Of a stretch of 39,704 nt of DNA, positions 24,373 through 31,813 are shown piece after piece. Below the pieces are notes generated by a model. It had not been told where the DNA came from. It worked only from the letters and a program-made list of their open reading frames with translations, and searched no databases. The stretch spans positions 1-39,704 of the forward strand of contig CAJCHZ010000035.1 in assembly GCA_903970165.1 (NCBI GenBank). The letters are read 5' to 3'. The DNA comes from Betaproteobacteria bacterium. Its GTDB lineage: Bacteria; Acidobacteriota; Terriglobia; Acidiferrales; UBA7541. The position numbers and the translations under genes are program-made. Positions within the stretch are counted from its first letter, which is position 1; each line of letters starts with the position of its first letter.

Positions 24373-25200
24373 CTACTTTAGACTGTTCAGAAACGCGAAC
24401 AGATTGTGCATGTCGGCGCTCGTGAGCTTAGGCAAGAGTTCGCGATGCGCCTTGAGCGGATCCTGGAGTTCAACCTTAACCTCGTTCCGCGGAAACGACC
24501 GGTACCAGCCGTTCTTGCCGCCTACGCGTATGGAGACGGTGAAATCGTCCATGTGCGAAAGTGTCCCGCTAATTTGCTCCCCGGAACCGAGCGTTAACAC
24601 GGCTGCCACCGGCGGGTCGTCGGGATAAAGCATGTGCGCTTCGAGTTCGATCGAAGAATATTTTTTTGAGATTCCTGCGAGGTCACCGGTTGTGGAGTGG
24701 CAATTTTTGCATCCGCCCGGGCCCTCAAAAAAGGCCTTGCCCTTGTCAGCGCTTCCTGTGAGCAGGCGTTCCACAGGATAATCCGCAGGGACCCCGGAAG
24801 ATTCGAGTGCCTCCTTCGCGCGGGCGTGGAGGAACGCGGCGATGTCGGCGATCTGTTCGCCAGCCAGGGGCAGCGGCGGCATTCCTTTGTCTGGCCTACC
24901 GTTGTGGACAACCTCGCCAATAAGATTTCCGTTTACGTCATGGGCAACGAGCGCAGAACGTACCAGATCTGGCCCGCGCGCGCCGGTAGCGTCCGCACCG
25001 TGGCAAAATCCGCACGCTTGTTGAAATTGTTTGTGCCCGCGCTCTACCTGCACTTGCTGGCGATCTGCCGGGGTTTGTGCGGAGGAATTCTTCGCGGCTA
25101 GCAAAAGCAGCAGCCAAATGCCAGCGATTGCAACTCGGGTCCATTTTCCCATAGTGGTCTTTTTAGTCTTCTTGATTTTCTTATGATGCGGAGCACCCAT
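24373..25200 (-). CDS. Exported diheme c-type cytochrome
   Basis: The 275-aa precursor has a basic N-terminus and hydrophobic signal (VAIAGIWLLLLLAAKNSSAQ). Its two heme-binding motifs are CGFCH (63-67) and CKNCH (164-168). A Met ligand is likely in GMPPL (about 107), and a beta-rich segment separates the second heme from a final helix. It probably takes electrons from the quinoprotein encoded three bases downstream. A second ATG (25152) directly before the hydrophobic stretch is an alternative start; neither has a strong ribosome-binding site. It lies 74 bp after eutC on the same strand. Confidence 0.88.
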   Translation of the reverse strand: MGAPHHKKIKKTKKTTMGKWTRVAIAGIWLLLLLAAKNSSAQTPADRQQVQVERGHKQFQQACGFCHGADATGARGPDLVRSALVAHDVNGNLIGEVVHNGRPDKGMPPLPLAGEQIADIAAFLHARAKEALESSGVPADYPVERLLTGSADKGKAFFEGPGGCKNCHSTTGDLAGISKKYSSIELEAHMLYPDDPPVAAVLTLGSGEQISGTLSHMDDFTVSIRVGGKNGWYRSFPRNEVKVELQDPLKAHRELLPKLTSADMHNLFAFLNSLK

Positions 25201-25274
25201 ATTCTAATCAGGTGGGTTTTGCACGTCATGCAAATACTTCTGAGTGTCCCAATTACTTTGGGCAGCATCCGCTT

Positions 25275-26051
25275 TTAATCTTCAAGCGCGAGCCGCTCTT
25301 CCCTTAAAAGGTACCCGCTTGTGCCGGTCGCGATCATCCGGCCCACGAAATTCAGGATGTGCGCGGCTGCTTCCCGTGGACTCAACCCCCGTGCATGGAT
25401 ATTCGAAATCAAATTCCGATTCGCGTCCGTGTGCGAATCACGGGGCTGGTACGCAATGTAGGCAGACAAACTTTCCGCGGTGGCCAGGCCTGGACGCTCG
25501 CCAATGAGCAGCACCGCGACCCGGGGCTTGAGCAGTTCGCCGATTTCGTTGAGGATTCCCACTCGGCATTGATGGACGACGAACGTTTGGCCGACCGTCC
25601 AGCCGCGCTTTTTCGCTCCCTCGTAAAGCAAGGGGAGCAGCGAAGGAACCTGTGCGACCACTGCCGGAACAGACAGTCCGTCGCCAATAGCAATCTGAAG
25701 ATCGCTGACAACTGCGTATCTGCATTTCAGGTCAGCCCGAGATTCATCAGAAAATTGCCGGCCCAGATCTGGACGCAACAGATATTCGTCTTTGCGGCTG
25801 GCTTTGGTGTGCACTTCAAACAAGCCCCAGCGCTGTACGAACTCAGTGCCGAAGTCTTTTGCAGGATTCAGCTCAGCGCGTACGGCATCTCGCGCAGCAG
25901 CGTGAGCTTCGCGCAGATCCAATTGCGTGCCCGTGCGATAAGCGGCTCCTGCGCGGCCCACAAGCAGGCGTGCCGGCGTCCGCGCTCGAATCTTTCGAAC
26001 GATCTCGGGCAGGTCCGAATTGCTTAGGGACGTATTCCCTTCGTCTGCCAC
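25275..26051 (-). CDS. eutC: Ethanolamine ammonia-lyase small subunit
   Basis: The 258-aa protein is EutC: LLVGRAGAAYRTGTQLDLRE with AHAAARDAV (about 34-62), SDLQIAIGDGLSV (about 118-130), AVLLIGERPGLATAESLSAY (about 187-206) and a C-terminal GTSGYLLRE. With EutB it forms the adenosylcobalamin-dependent enzyme converting ethanolamine to acetaldehyde and ammonia. The start GTG immediately follows the eutB stop (TGAGTG), giving tight coupling. Length is slightly below that of enterobacterial EutC, as in other non-microcompartment versions. Confidence 0.95.
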   Translation of the reverse strand: MADEGNTSLSNSDLPEIVRKIRARTPARLLVGRAGAAYRTGTQLDLREAHAAARDAVRAELNPAKDFGTEFVQRWGLFEVHTKASRKDEYLLRPDLGRQFSDESRADLKCRYAVVSDLQIAIGDGLSVPAVVAQVPSLLPLLYEGAKKRGWTVGQTFVVHQCRVGILNEIGELLKPRVAVLLIGERPGLATAESLSAYIAYQPRDSHTDANRNLISNIHARGLSPREAAAHILNFVGRMIATGTSGYLLREERLALED

Positions 26052-27443
26052 TCAATCCAGCCCTTGCAAGGATGACTCTAGCCCCTGCATCAGTTGACGG
26101 CGCGCTGGCGCTTCCAGCATGGCTGGCTCGCCATCGCGGAAGATGCCGGCCTCCTCTAGCCAAGTCAGAAATTCAGGAGCAGGCCGCAGCTTGAAGAGCC
26201 TCCGGACGGCCAGGGCATCGTGGTAGCTGGTGGATTGATAGTTGAGCATCACATCGTCGGATCCGGGGACACCCATAAAGTAATTGCAACCCGCCGCGCC
26301 CAGGAGCAAAAGCAGATTGTCGGCGGAATTCTGATCGGCGGCGGCATGATTGGTATAGCAGACGTCACAGCCCATAGGCAGGCCAAGGAGCTTGCCCATG
26401 AAATGATCTTCCAGACCGGCGCGGATGATCTGACGTTCGTCGTAAAGGTATTCGGGGCCGATGAAGCCAACGACGCTGTTCACCAGGAACGGGTCAAACA
26501 CGCGCGCGACGCCGTAGGCGCGCGCTTCCAGCGTGACTTGATCCACGCCGTGATGAGCCTCTGCCGAGAGAGCGCTTCCTTGGCCCGTTTCGAAGTACAT
26601 CACGTTCGAGCCTTTCCAGGCGACGTCCCGCCCGCGATGATGCTCGAGCACACGGTCGCGGCCCTCTCGCAGTGCGGTAAGTGAAACGCCGAAGCTCTGA
26701 TTCGCCGCTTCCGTGCCGGCAATCGACTGAAAGAGCAGATCCACCGGCGATCCACGTTCCATCGCTGCGAGTTGCGCGGTGAGGTGTGCAAGACAACAGG
26801 TTTGCGTAGGCGCTTTGGAAAATTCGACGAGGCGGTCGAGACCGTGAAGGATGGAACAAACCGCCTCGACGGAATCCGACGCTGGATTCACTCCAATGAC
26901 CGCGTCGCCGCACCCGTAGAGCAGTCCCTCAAACGCGGCGAGCAGAATGCCGCCGACGTCATCGGCCGGATGATTCGGCTGCACGCGAATACCAAGCACC
27001 CCGCGCTCACCCATCGTGTTCCGGCAGCGCGTGACATTCCGGATTTTCGCCGCAGCCAGGACAAGATCCTTATTGCTCATGATCTTCGCCAGAGCCGCCG
27101 CGACCTCAGGTATGATCGCGCGTTGCATCTGCTTGAGCTCCGCTTCTCCCGTCCCATCGTCCAGGATGTGCTCACGGAACTCGCCGACAGTCAGGCTCTC
27201 GATCGATCGAAAGGTTTCGCGGTCGAACGTTTCTAGGATCAGGCGGCTGACTTCATCTTTGTCTGGGTCGATCAGCGGCTGCTGGACAATCTCGTCGAGC
27301 CTGATATCCGCGAGCTTGCGCTTGGCCGCGACTCGCTCGCGCTCGGAGCGCGCCGCGATGCCCGCCAACTGGTCACCGGACTTCTCCTCATTGGCTTTGG
27401 CGAAGAGTTCTCGGAGATCGGAGAAAACAAAATGCTCGTGCAT
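26052..27443 (-). CDS. eutB: Ethanolamine ammonia-lyase large subunit
   Basis: The 463-aa protein is EutB: ELFAKANEEKSGDQLAGIAA (about 13-32), FRSIESLTVGEFREHILD, RNTMGERGVLGIRVQPNHPADD, GCGDAVIGVNPASDS, FGVSLTALREGRDRV, then NYFMGVPGSDDVMLNYQSTS near the C-terminus. It is the TIM-barrel catalytic subunit. The start was set at ATG 27443 because family homology begins there; the open frame continues upstream (27605) with unrelated sequence. No eutA reactivase, shell protein or permease gene is in the window, suggesting a minimal cytoplasmic ethanolamine pathway for nitrogen or carbon. Confidence 0.95.
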   Translation of the reverse strand: MHEHFVFSDLRELFAKANEEKSGDQLAGIAARSERERVAAKRKLADIRLDEIVQQPLIDPDKDEVSRLILETFDRETFRSIESLTVGEFREHILDDGTGEAELKQMQRAIIPEVAAALAKIMSNKDLVLAAAKIRNVTRCRNTMGERGVLGIRVQPNHPADDVGGILLAAFEGLLYGCGDAVIGVNPASDSVEAVCSILHGLDRLVEFSKAPTQTCCLAHLTAQLAAMERGSPVDLLFQSIAGTEAANQSFGVSLTALREGRDRVLEHHRGRDVAWKGSNVMYFETGQGSALSAEAHHGVDQVTLEARAYGVARVFDPFLVNSVVGFIGPEYLYDERQIIRAGLEDHFMGKLLGLPMGCDVCYTNHAAADQNSADNLLLLLGAAGCNYFMGVPGSDDVMLNYQSTSYHDALAVRRLFKLRPAPEFLTWLEEAGIFRDGEPAMLEAPARRQLMQGLESSLQGLD

Positions 27444-27537
27444 AAAGGTGCCGCAGCGACCCGAATCTCGCCGGGAACCGAAATTAGCATCATTCTCAGA
27501 GCAAGCAAAGCGGCTTGTCGGCCACTGAACCAAATTT

Positions 27538-27603
27538 GCCAGATCCCCCAGGCTCGGATGGCAAGTTGGCGTGCGCCGCTCCAACTCTGCTACACCTTGC
27601 ACC
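27538..27603 (-). promoter_or_regulatory. Weak B12-box-like sequence upstream of eutB
   Basis: On the minus strand, GGTGC (27599-27603) is followed by CGCCAACT and GAGCCTGGGGGATCTGGC (27538-27555). These partly resemble the GGTGC start, the CGCCACTG element and the GAGCCAGGAGACCTGCC box of cobalamin riboswitches. The match is imperfect and compressed, so this is only a possibility; it makes sense because EutBC needs adenosylcobalamin. Confidence 0.15.
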
Positions 27604-27915
27604 AAAATGGAGCAGTGAGAACGGAGAGTGCTGCAAAATGGCCTCTAAAAATCACAGCATGTAATAGAATTAGAAACGGAGGAGTGGATGAGCGGTTGAA
27701 TCCGGCGGTCTTGAAGTTTGCTAGGCAGTACTCTCACCTGATGCAAATCAACAACCTTACGGCACACGGTACTACATCGAAATGGGCTGTTTTGGGCGGC
27801 TGGGGCAGTGATTTGTGCAACAGAATGTGCAACGCGCAGAATTTTGTGCAACACGACTTCGCGCTCCTTTCCTTGTCGCGAATTGCTAATTCCTAATCCT
27901 GTTATTACGAACGCA

Positions 27916-27934
27916 TAGAGCAGCGGACTCTTAA
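27916..27934 (+). other. tRNA-Lys(CTT)-like fragment, possible attachment-site remnant
   Basis: TAGAGCAGCGGACTCTTAA equals the D-arm to anticodon-loop part of many bacterial tRNA-Lys(CTT) genes (19 nt). The rest of the tRNA is not present on either side: the anticodon stem is not completed and no TPsiC arm or acceptor stem follows. Fragments ending in the anticodon loop are typical of tyrosine-integrase crossover sites. A chance match is possible. Confidence 0.35.
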
Positions 27935-28308
27935 ACTGAGGTCGGGCACGTCAAACAAACGAGATAGCTGAAAACTCAAGAGCTTAGCTCCCCTTCACAA
28001 CCCATCACTGCCCATCATTTCCGATCCTACAACGCAAAAAGAACGCAAACTGAACTTGCAGTTGTTTCTCTTCAACGCCCAGCTGGCTGCGGTGCTCGTC
28101 CTTGGTATAGCGGCTTGTTGAACTAAGATTTCATCCGTGAGAACTATTTTGCTCGGCGGCGGTTTGGAAAACCGCTGCAAATGAGGTTCATCGAACGTTT
28201 CCGTTTCGATGTTTTGACCGTCGCCATCGGGGATGGTCAGCGCTGTTCGTCTATTGCGTGTCTTCAATGCGTTGATGAACATGCTGGTGACTCCAAAGCC
28301 TGAGACCA

Positions 28309-29901
28309 TCACTGCTGCTGGAACGACGACGGCCAGCCGCCGCTCAACCACGGAACGCCCGGCCATTGCGGAGTAATCTGGAAGTCGGACTCCATCTCCA
28401 CCACGGCGTACGGATTCCACGTCGAAAGCGTGTAGTAAATCTTGAGCGTGTTGCCCTGAATTTCCGTGAAGCGCCCGATCATTTCGGGAGCAAATGCGCC
28501 GGCGCGGGTCGTGAGCGGAGGATTGCCCGGAGGGACCTGCGGCCCAATCGTGGGTCCCGCCGGTCCTGCAGACGCGGGAAAGGTTGTCGTACCCGGAGGC
28601 AACGCCGTTGGACATCCATTGGCAGCGTTGCTCCGGGCGTAATAAAACATATAGCTTCCCAGAGCGCCGTTCTGGCAATCGTTAAAAATCTTCTGCGGAG
28701 TCGCCCACGGACCCCACGGTGCCGTCGCATAGGTAAAGTACACTCCCGCTTCACCTGGACTATCGGGATCGTTCGGATCGCCGGCCCGGCCGCCATCAAA
28801 CGTCATCAGCCAAAGTCCCAGTCGTTGCGAATAGGTGACGGAAAGGTTGCCGATTGTCGGGTTGGATGGATCGAGATCAGTCACTACGGGGACGTCAGCT
28901 GCACCGTCCGACTGGCCCCAGGTTGGAAATCCGAGTTTGTCGGTTCCCGTGAAGTACACCGTACCCTCGCCACTCTCAAAGGTGCTCTTCGGAACGATCG
29001 ACAGATAAATATTGCTTTGACGGTAGAGCCCGACTCCGAATATCGCTACGAGATCGTCATTGAAGCCGGGTAGCTGCGGGCCTGGGAAAAGCGGGAATTC
29101 CTGCATTGCAAGGTAAACGAAATGGCCTCCAGTATTGACGCTTGATATCGTGCGGCCTGCGGCGAAGGTCTGCGCCGCCGCGTCGAACTTCGTCAGAACG
29201 GAATAATCAAAGCTGTGATCGTGTCCGCTGCCTCCTGTCCCAAGCGTCCCGCTGTTCGCTACGATGTAAATTTGTCCATCGAGGCTGATTCCGGAGTTCG
29301 GGATGTCGTCAGCGCCCATCGGTAAATTCGTGCCGCAGGTTGTGTCGGGATAGCATTGCGAGGTCGGATAGACCGGCTGGACGACAAGCGCGTGGCTCGG
29401 GCTGCTTCCGTCGGCGAGAAAGTAGTTCAAGAGCAATCCGTCCTCGGCGCGCTGCGTCGTGCTCCACGCCATGGTATCGCCTGCTTGGTATTGAAACGAA
29501 TTCTGAACTGCTGTCCACGGAGAATAATCCACCCCATCACCATGTCCGGTGGTTGCGCCGATGGTATCTCCAAAAAGAAAGATAAGCTGGCCATCGTGCT
29601 CGAACGAATAGCCGAGTCCTTGTCCGAGCACGTCAGCGCGAGTAACCGTTTGGCTCAACGTCGGCACGCACACAGGATCGGGATTGGTGATTTTGCCGGA
29701 AGCGTCCGCGGTGATCGTCGCGTCCCACACCGACCAGTCGCAATCGCCGTTGACTTGTTCAATTTTGTGCGTGCTGCCCGGTGTGTAGGTCAGCTGAACC
29801 TGCGGACTCCAGAAGAAGGGCGAGCCTTGCGCCGAGCTTCGCGAACAGCACAGCCCCGTGAATCCAGAAATCAAAATTGCGGCAAGAAGACAGCGTTTCA
29901 T
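28309..29901 (-). CDS. Secreted DUF4185-type protein, copy 1
   Basis: The 530-aa precursor has a signal peptide (KRCLLAAILISGFTGLCCSRSSAQG). The mature part looks like a DUF4185-type five-bladed propeller: FLFGDTIGATTG, ALVVQPVYPTS, GGHFVYLAMQEF, YLSIVPKSTFE, LMTFDGGR, WGPWATPQKIF, EMIGRFTEIQGNTLKIYYTL and STWNPYAVVEMESDF. Such proteins are glycosidase-like in fold, but no catalytic residues can be assigned. AGGAG lies about six bases upstream of the ATG. It is a close tandem paralogue of the next gene; the 112-bp gap and shared orientation imply joint transcription from the divergent regulatory region at 31604-31813. Confidence 0.82.
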   Translation of the reverse strand: MKRCLLAAILISGFTGLCCSRSSAQGSPFFWSPQVQLTYTPGSTHKIEQVNGDCDWSVWDATITADASGKITNPDPVCVPTLSQTVTRADVLGQGLGYSFEHDGQLIFLFGDTIGATTGHGDGVDYSPWTAVQNSFQYQAGDTMAWSTTQRAEDGLLLNYFLADGSSPSHALVVQPVYPTSQCYPDTTCGTNLPMGADDIPNSGISLDGQIYIVANSGTLGTGGSGHDHSFDYSVLTKFDAAAQTFAAGRTISSVNTGGHFVYLAMQEFPLFPGPQLPGFNDDLVAIFGVGLYRQSNIYLSIVPKSTFESGEGTVYFTGTDKLGFPTWGQSDGAADVPVVTDLDPSNPTIGNLSVTYSQRLGLWLMTFDGGRAGDPNDPDSPGEAGVYFTYATAPWGPWATPQKIFNDCQNGALGSYMFYYARSNAANGCPTALPPGTTTFPASAGPAGPTIGPQVPPGNPPLTTRAGAFAPEMIGRFTEIQGNTLKIYYTLSTWNPYAVVEMESDFQITPQWPGVPWLSGGWPSSFQQQ

Positions 29902-30013
29902 GAGTTTCTCCTGTGTTTATCGCGACCACGTTTCGCTGGACTTCAGGCGAGCACGCGGCTTGGTTCGTGAAACCATCGTTGTGGCCGGGAAGCCGTCGTC
30001 AAAATTGCGGGAA

Positions 30014-31603
30014 TCACCACGGCCAGCCGCCGCTCAACCAAGGAACGCTAGGCCACCGCGGAGTAATCTGGAAGTCGGATTCCATCTCGAGCACGGCGTA
30101 GGGATTCCACGTCGAGAGTGTGTAGTAGATCTTCAGCGTGTCGCCCTGAATTTCCGTGAACCGCCCGATCATCTCGGGTGCATAGATTCCGCCGCGGGTT
30201 GAGAGAGGAGGATTTCCCGGAGCTGTCTGCGGGCCGATCGTGGGTCCACCCGGTCCGGCACCAGCAGGAAATGAATTCGTGCTGGAGGGAAGTGCGGACG
30301 GGCAGGCGTTGGCGGCCGCGCTTTTCGCGTAGTAAAAGACGTAGTTTCCCATCGCTCCGTCCCGGCAGGGATTCATGATCAATTGCGGCGTGGCCCACGG
30401 TCCCCACGGCTGGGATGCGTACGTGAAGTACACGCCTGAAGTTCCCGGCCCATCGGAGGCATCCGCACTCGCTGTTCTTCCCCCATCGAACGTCAGCAGC
30501 CAGAGCCTGAGTTGTTGCGAGTACGTCACGGAGAGATTCCCAATCGTCGGTGTCGACGGGGTCAGATCTGTCACCACGGGTACTACACTTGCATCGTCGC
30601 TCGTGGTCCACGTCGGAAAGCCAAATTCATCGGTTCCCGTGAAGTACAAAGTTCCGGCGCCGCTCTCGAATCCGCTCTTCGGCACAATCGAAAGATAAAT
30701 GTTGCTGTGCCGGTAGTCGCCCACTCCGAAGATGGCCACCATGTCGTTCAGCCCCGGAAGCGGCACATTCGGAAAGGGCGAGAACTCCTGCATGGCCAGA
30801 TACACGAAATGCCCACCCATATTGGCTTGCGAAATCGTTCGCCCAGCCGCAAACGTCTGAGCCCCCGGGTCGAACTTTGTGAGAACGGAGTAGTCGGTAG
30901 AATGGTCGTGCATCGTAGACGTATTGCCGTCGCTATTCGTGACGGTCACCGTGGTCGTCCCGCTGCTGGCGACGATGTAGATCTGCCCGTTCAGGCTGAT
31001 CCCGGAATTCGGGATGTCGTCCGCGCCCATCGGCAAAGCGGTGCCGGTTGATCCGTCCGGAAACGTCTGAGGCGTGGTATACATCGGTTGCACGAGGAGT
31101 GCGTGGTTCGGACTGCTGCCATTTGCGAGGAAATAATTAAGCAGTAGCCCATCCTCCGAACGCTGCGTGGTGCTCCACGCCATCGTGTCGCCCGCCTGAT
31201 AATCAAAGTCGTTCTGCACCGTCGTCCACGGCGAAAAATCGACGCCGTTTCCGTGTCCGGTGGTCGCGCCGATCGTGTCGCCGAAAAGAAAAATCACCTC
31301 GCCTTCGTGCTCGAAGGAATAGGCCGTGTCCTGTCCCAACACGTCCGCGCGCGTCACTGTTTGGCTCAACGTTGGGACGCACACTGGGTCCGGATTCGCG
31401 ACCTTGGCACCGTCAGGTAGCTGCGTGGCGTCCCACACCGGCCAGTCGCAATCCCCGGTAATCTGCTCGATTCTGTGCGAGGAACCAGGCGTGTAGGTCA
31501 ATTGGATTGGTGGGCTCCATGGCCAACCCTGCCCGGAAGCTTGCGAACAGCAAAGAGCGCCAAGACCAAGAAGTAAGGGTGATAGGAAACAAGATCTTTT
31601 CAT
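30014..31603 (-). CDS. Secreted DUF4185-type protein, copy 2
   Basis: The 529-aa precursor has a signal peptide (KRSCFLSPLLLGLGALCCSQ). It is collinear with copy 1 over its whole length, including VCVPTLSQTVTRADVLGQ, FLFGDTIGATTGHGNGVD, DTMAWSTTQRSEDGLLLNYF and STWNPYAVLEMESDFQI. The pair clearly arose by tandem duplication. Differences are concentrated in a loop near residue 240, where copy 2 has a Thr/Asn/Ser-rich insertion, and at the C-terminus, where copy 1 has a short Ser/Gln tail. The start is ATG 31603 with GGAG about nine bases upstream; the open frame extends to 31753 but the signal peptide starts here. Function unknown. Confidence 0.82.
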   Translation of the reverse strand: MKRSCFLSPLLLGLGALCCSQASGQGWPWSPPIQLTYTPGSSHRIEQITGDCDWPVWDATQLPDGAKVANPDPVCVPTLSQTVTRADVLGQDTAYSFEHEGEVIFLFGDTIGATTGHGNGVDFSPWTTVQNDFDYQAGDTMAWSTTQRSEDGLLLNYFLANGSSPNHALLVQPMYTTPQTFPDGSTGTALPMGADDIPNSGISLNGQIYIVASSGTTTVTVTNSDGNTSTMHDHSTDYSVLTKFDPGAQTFAAGRTISQANMGGHFVYLAMQEFSPFPNVPLPGLNDMVAIFGVGDYRHSNIYLSIVPKSGFESGAGTLYFTGTDEFGFPTWTTSDDASVVPVVTDLTPSTPTIGNLSVTYSQQLRLWLLTFDGGRTASADASDGPGTSGVYFTYASQPWGPWATPQLIMNPCRDGAMGNYVFYYAKSAAANACPSALPSSTNSFPAGAGPGGPTIGPQTAPGNPPLSTRGGIYAPEMIGRFTEIQGDTLKIYYTLSTWNPYAVLEMESDFQITPRWPSVPWLSGGWPW

Positions 31604-31631
31604 GCCACAACTCCGGGGTGACCAGGATGGT

Positions 31632-31658
31632 CTTTCAAAGTAGCAATACCGTGCACGA
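31632..31658 (-). promoter_or_regulatory. Putative operator on the DUF4185 side
   Basis: Read toward the DUF4185 gene: TCGTGCACGG (core palindrome CGTGCACG at 31650-31657), eight bases, then CTTTGAAAG (31632-31640). The same arrangement recurs toward the divergent regulator gene (31753-31777). The ATG of the DUF4185 gene is 28 bases further on. Confidence 0.5.
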
Positions 31659-31752
31659 ACTCTTGCGCATCGCGCATCTTTGCCCACCGTTAGGACCGTG
31701 ATACGTTTCTTGGGTCTTCGGTCAGGGTGCTCGCGACGGGCAACGTCGAGCA

Positions 31753-31777
31753 TCGTGCACGGATGGCCTTTGAAAAG
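31753..31777 (+). promoter_or_regulatory. Putative operator on the winged-helix regulator side
   Basis: TCGTGCACGG (31753-31762), five bases, then CTTTGAAAAG (31768-31777), a mirror copy of the element at 31632-31658. The two CGTGCACG palindromes are 104 bp apart (centre to centre). The contained TTGAAA could serve as a -35. The regulator's ATG is 36 bases downstream. Confidence 0.5.
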
Positions 31778-31813
31778 TCTTTAGACAAATCTCAAAGATT
31801 TATCAGACGCGCT

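Larger units (their letters stand above)
27444..28308. other. Long gene-free region upstream of eutB
   Basis: About 865 bp without a convincing gene; all ORFs are arginine/serine-rich shadows or extensions of neighbouring frames. The part next to eutB holds a B12-box-like stretch (27538-27603). The middle is lower in GC, with repeated TGTGCAAC near 27815-27855. A tRNA-Lys-like fragment lies at 27916-27934. This is the most eroded-looking spacer of the window outside the right end. Confidence 0.4.

Noticed and set aside
27815..27855. TGTGCAAC repeats as an IS end
   Set aside because: Only two clear copies, no transposase and no terminal inverted repeat.
27995..28678. 227-aa minus-strand ORF
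   Set aside because: Its N-terminal part is a shifted frame of the DUF4185 gene and its tail has no homology or ribosome-binding site; kept as noncoding.
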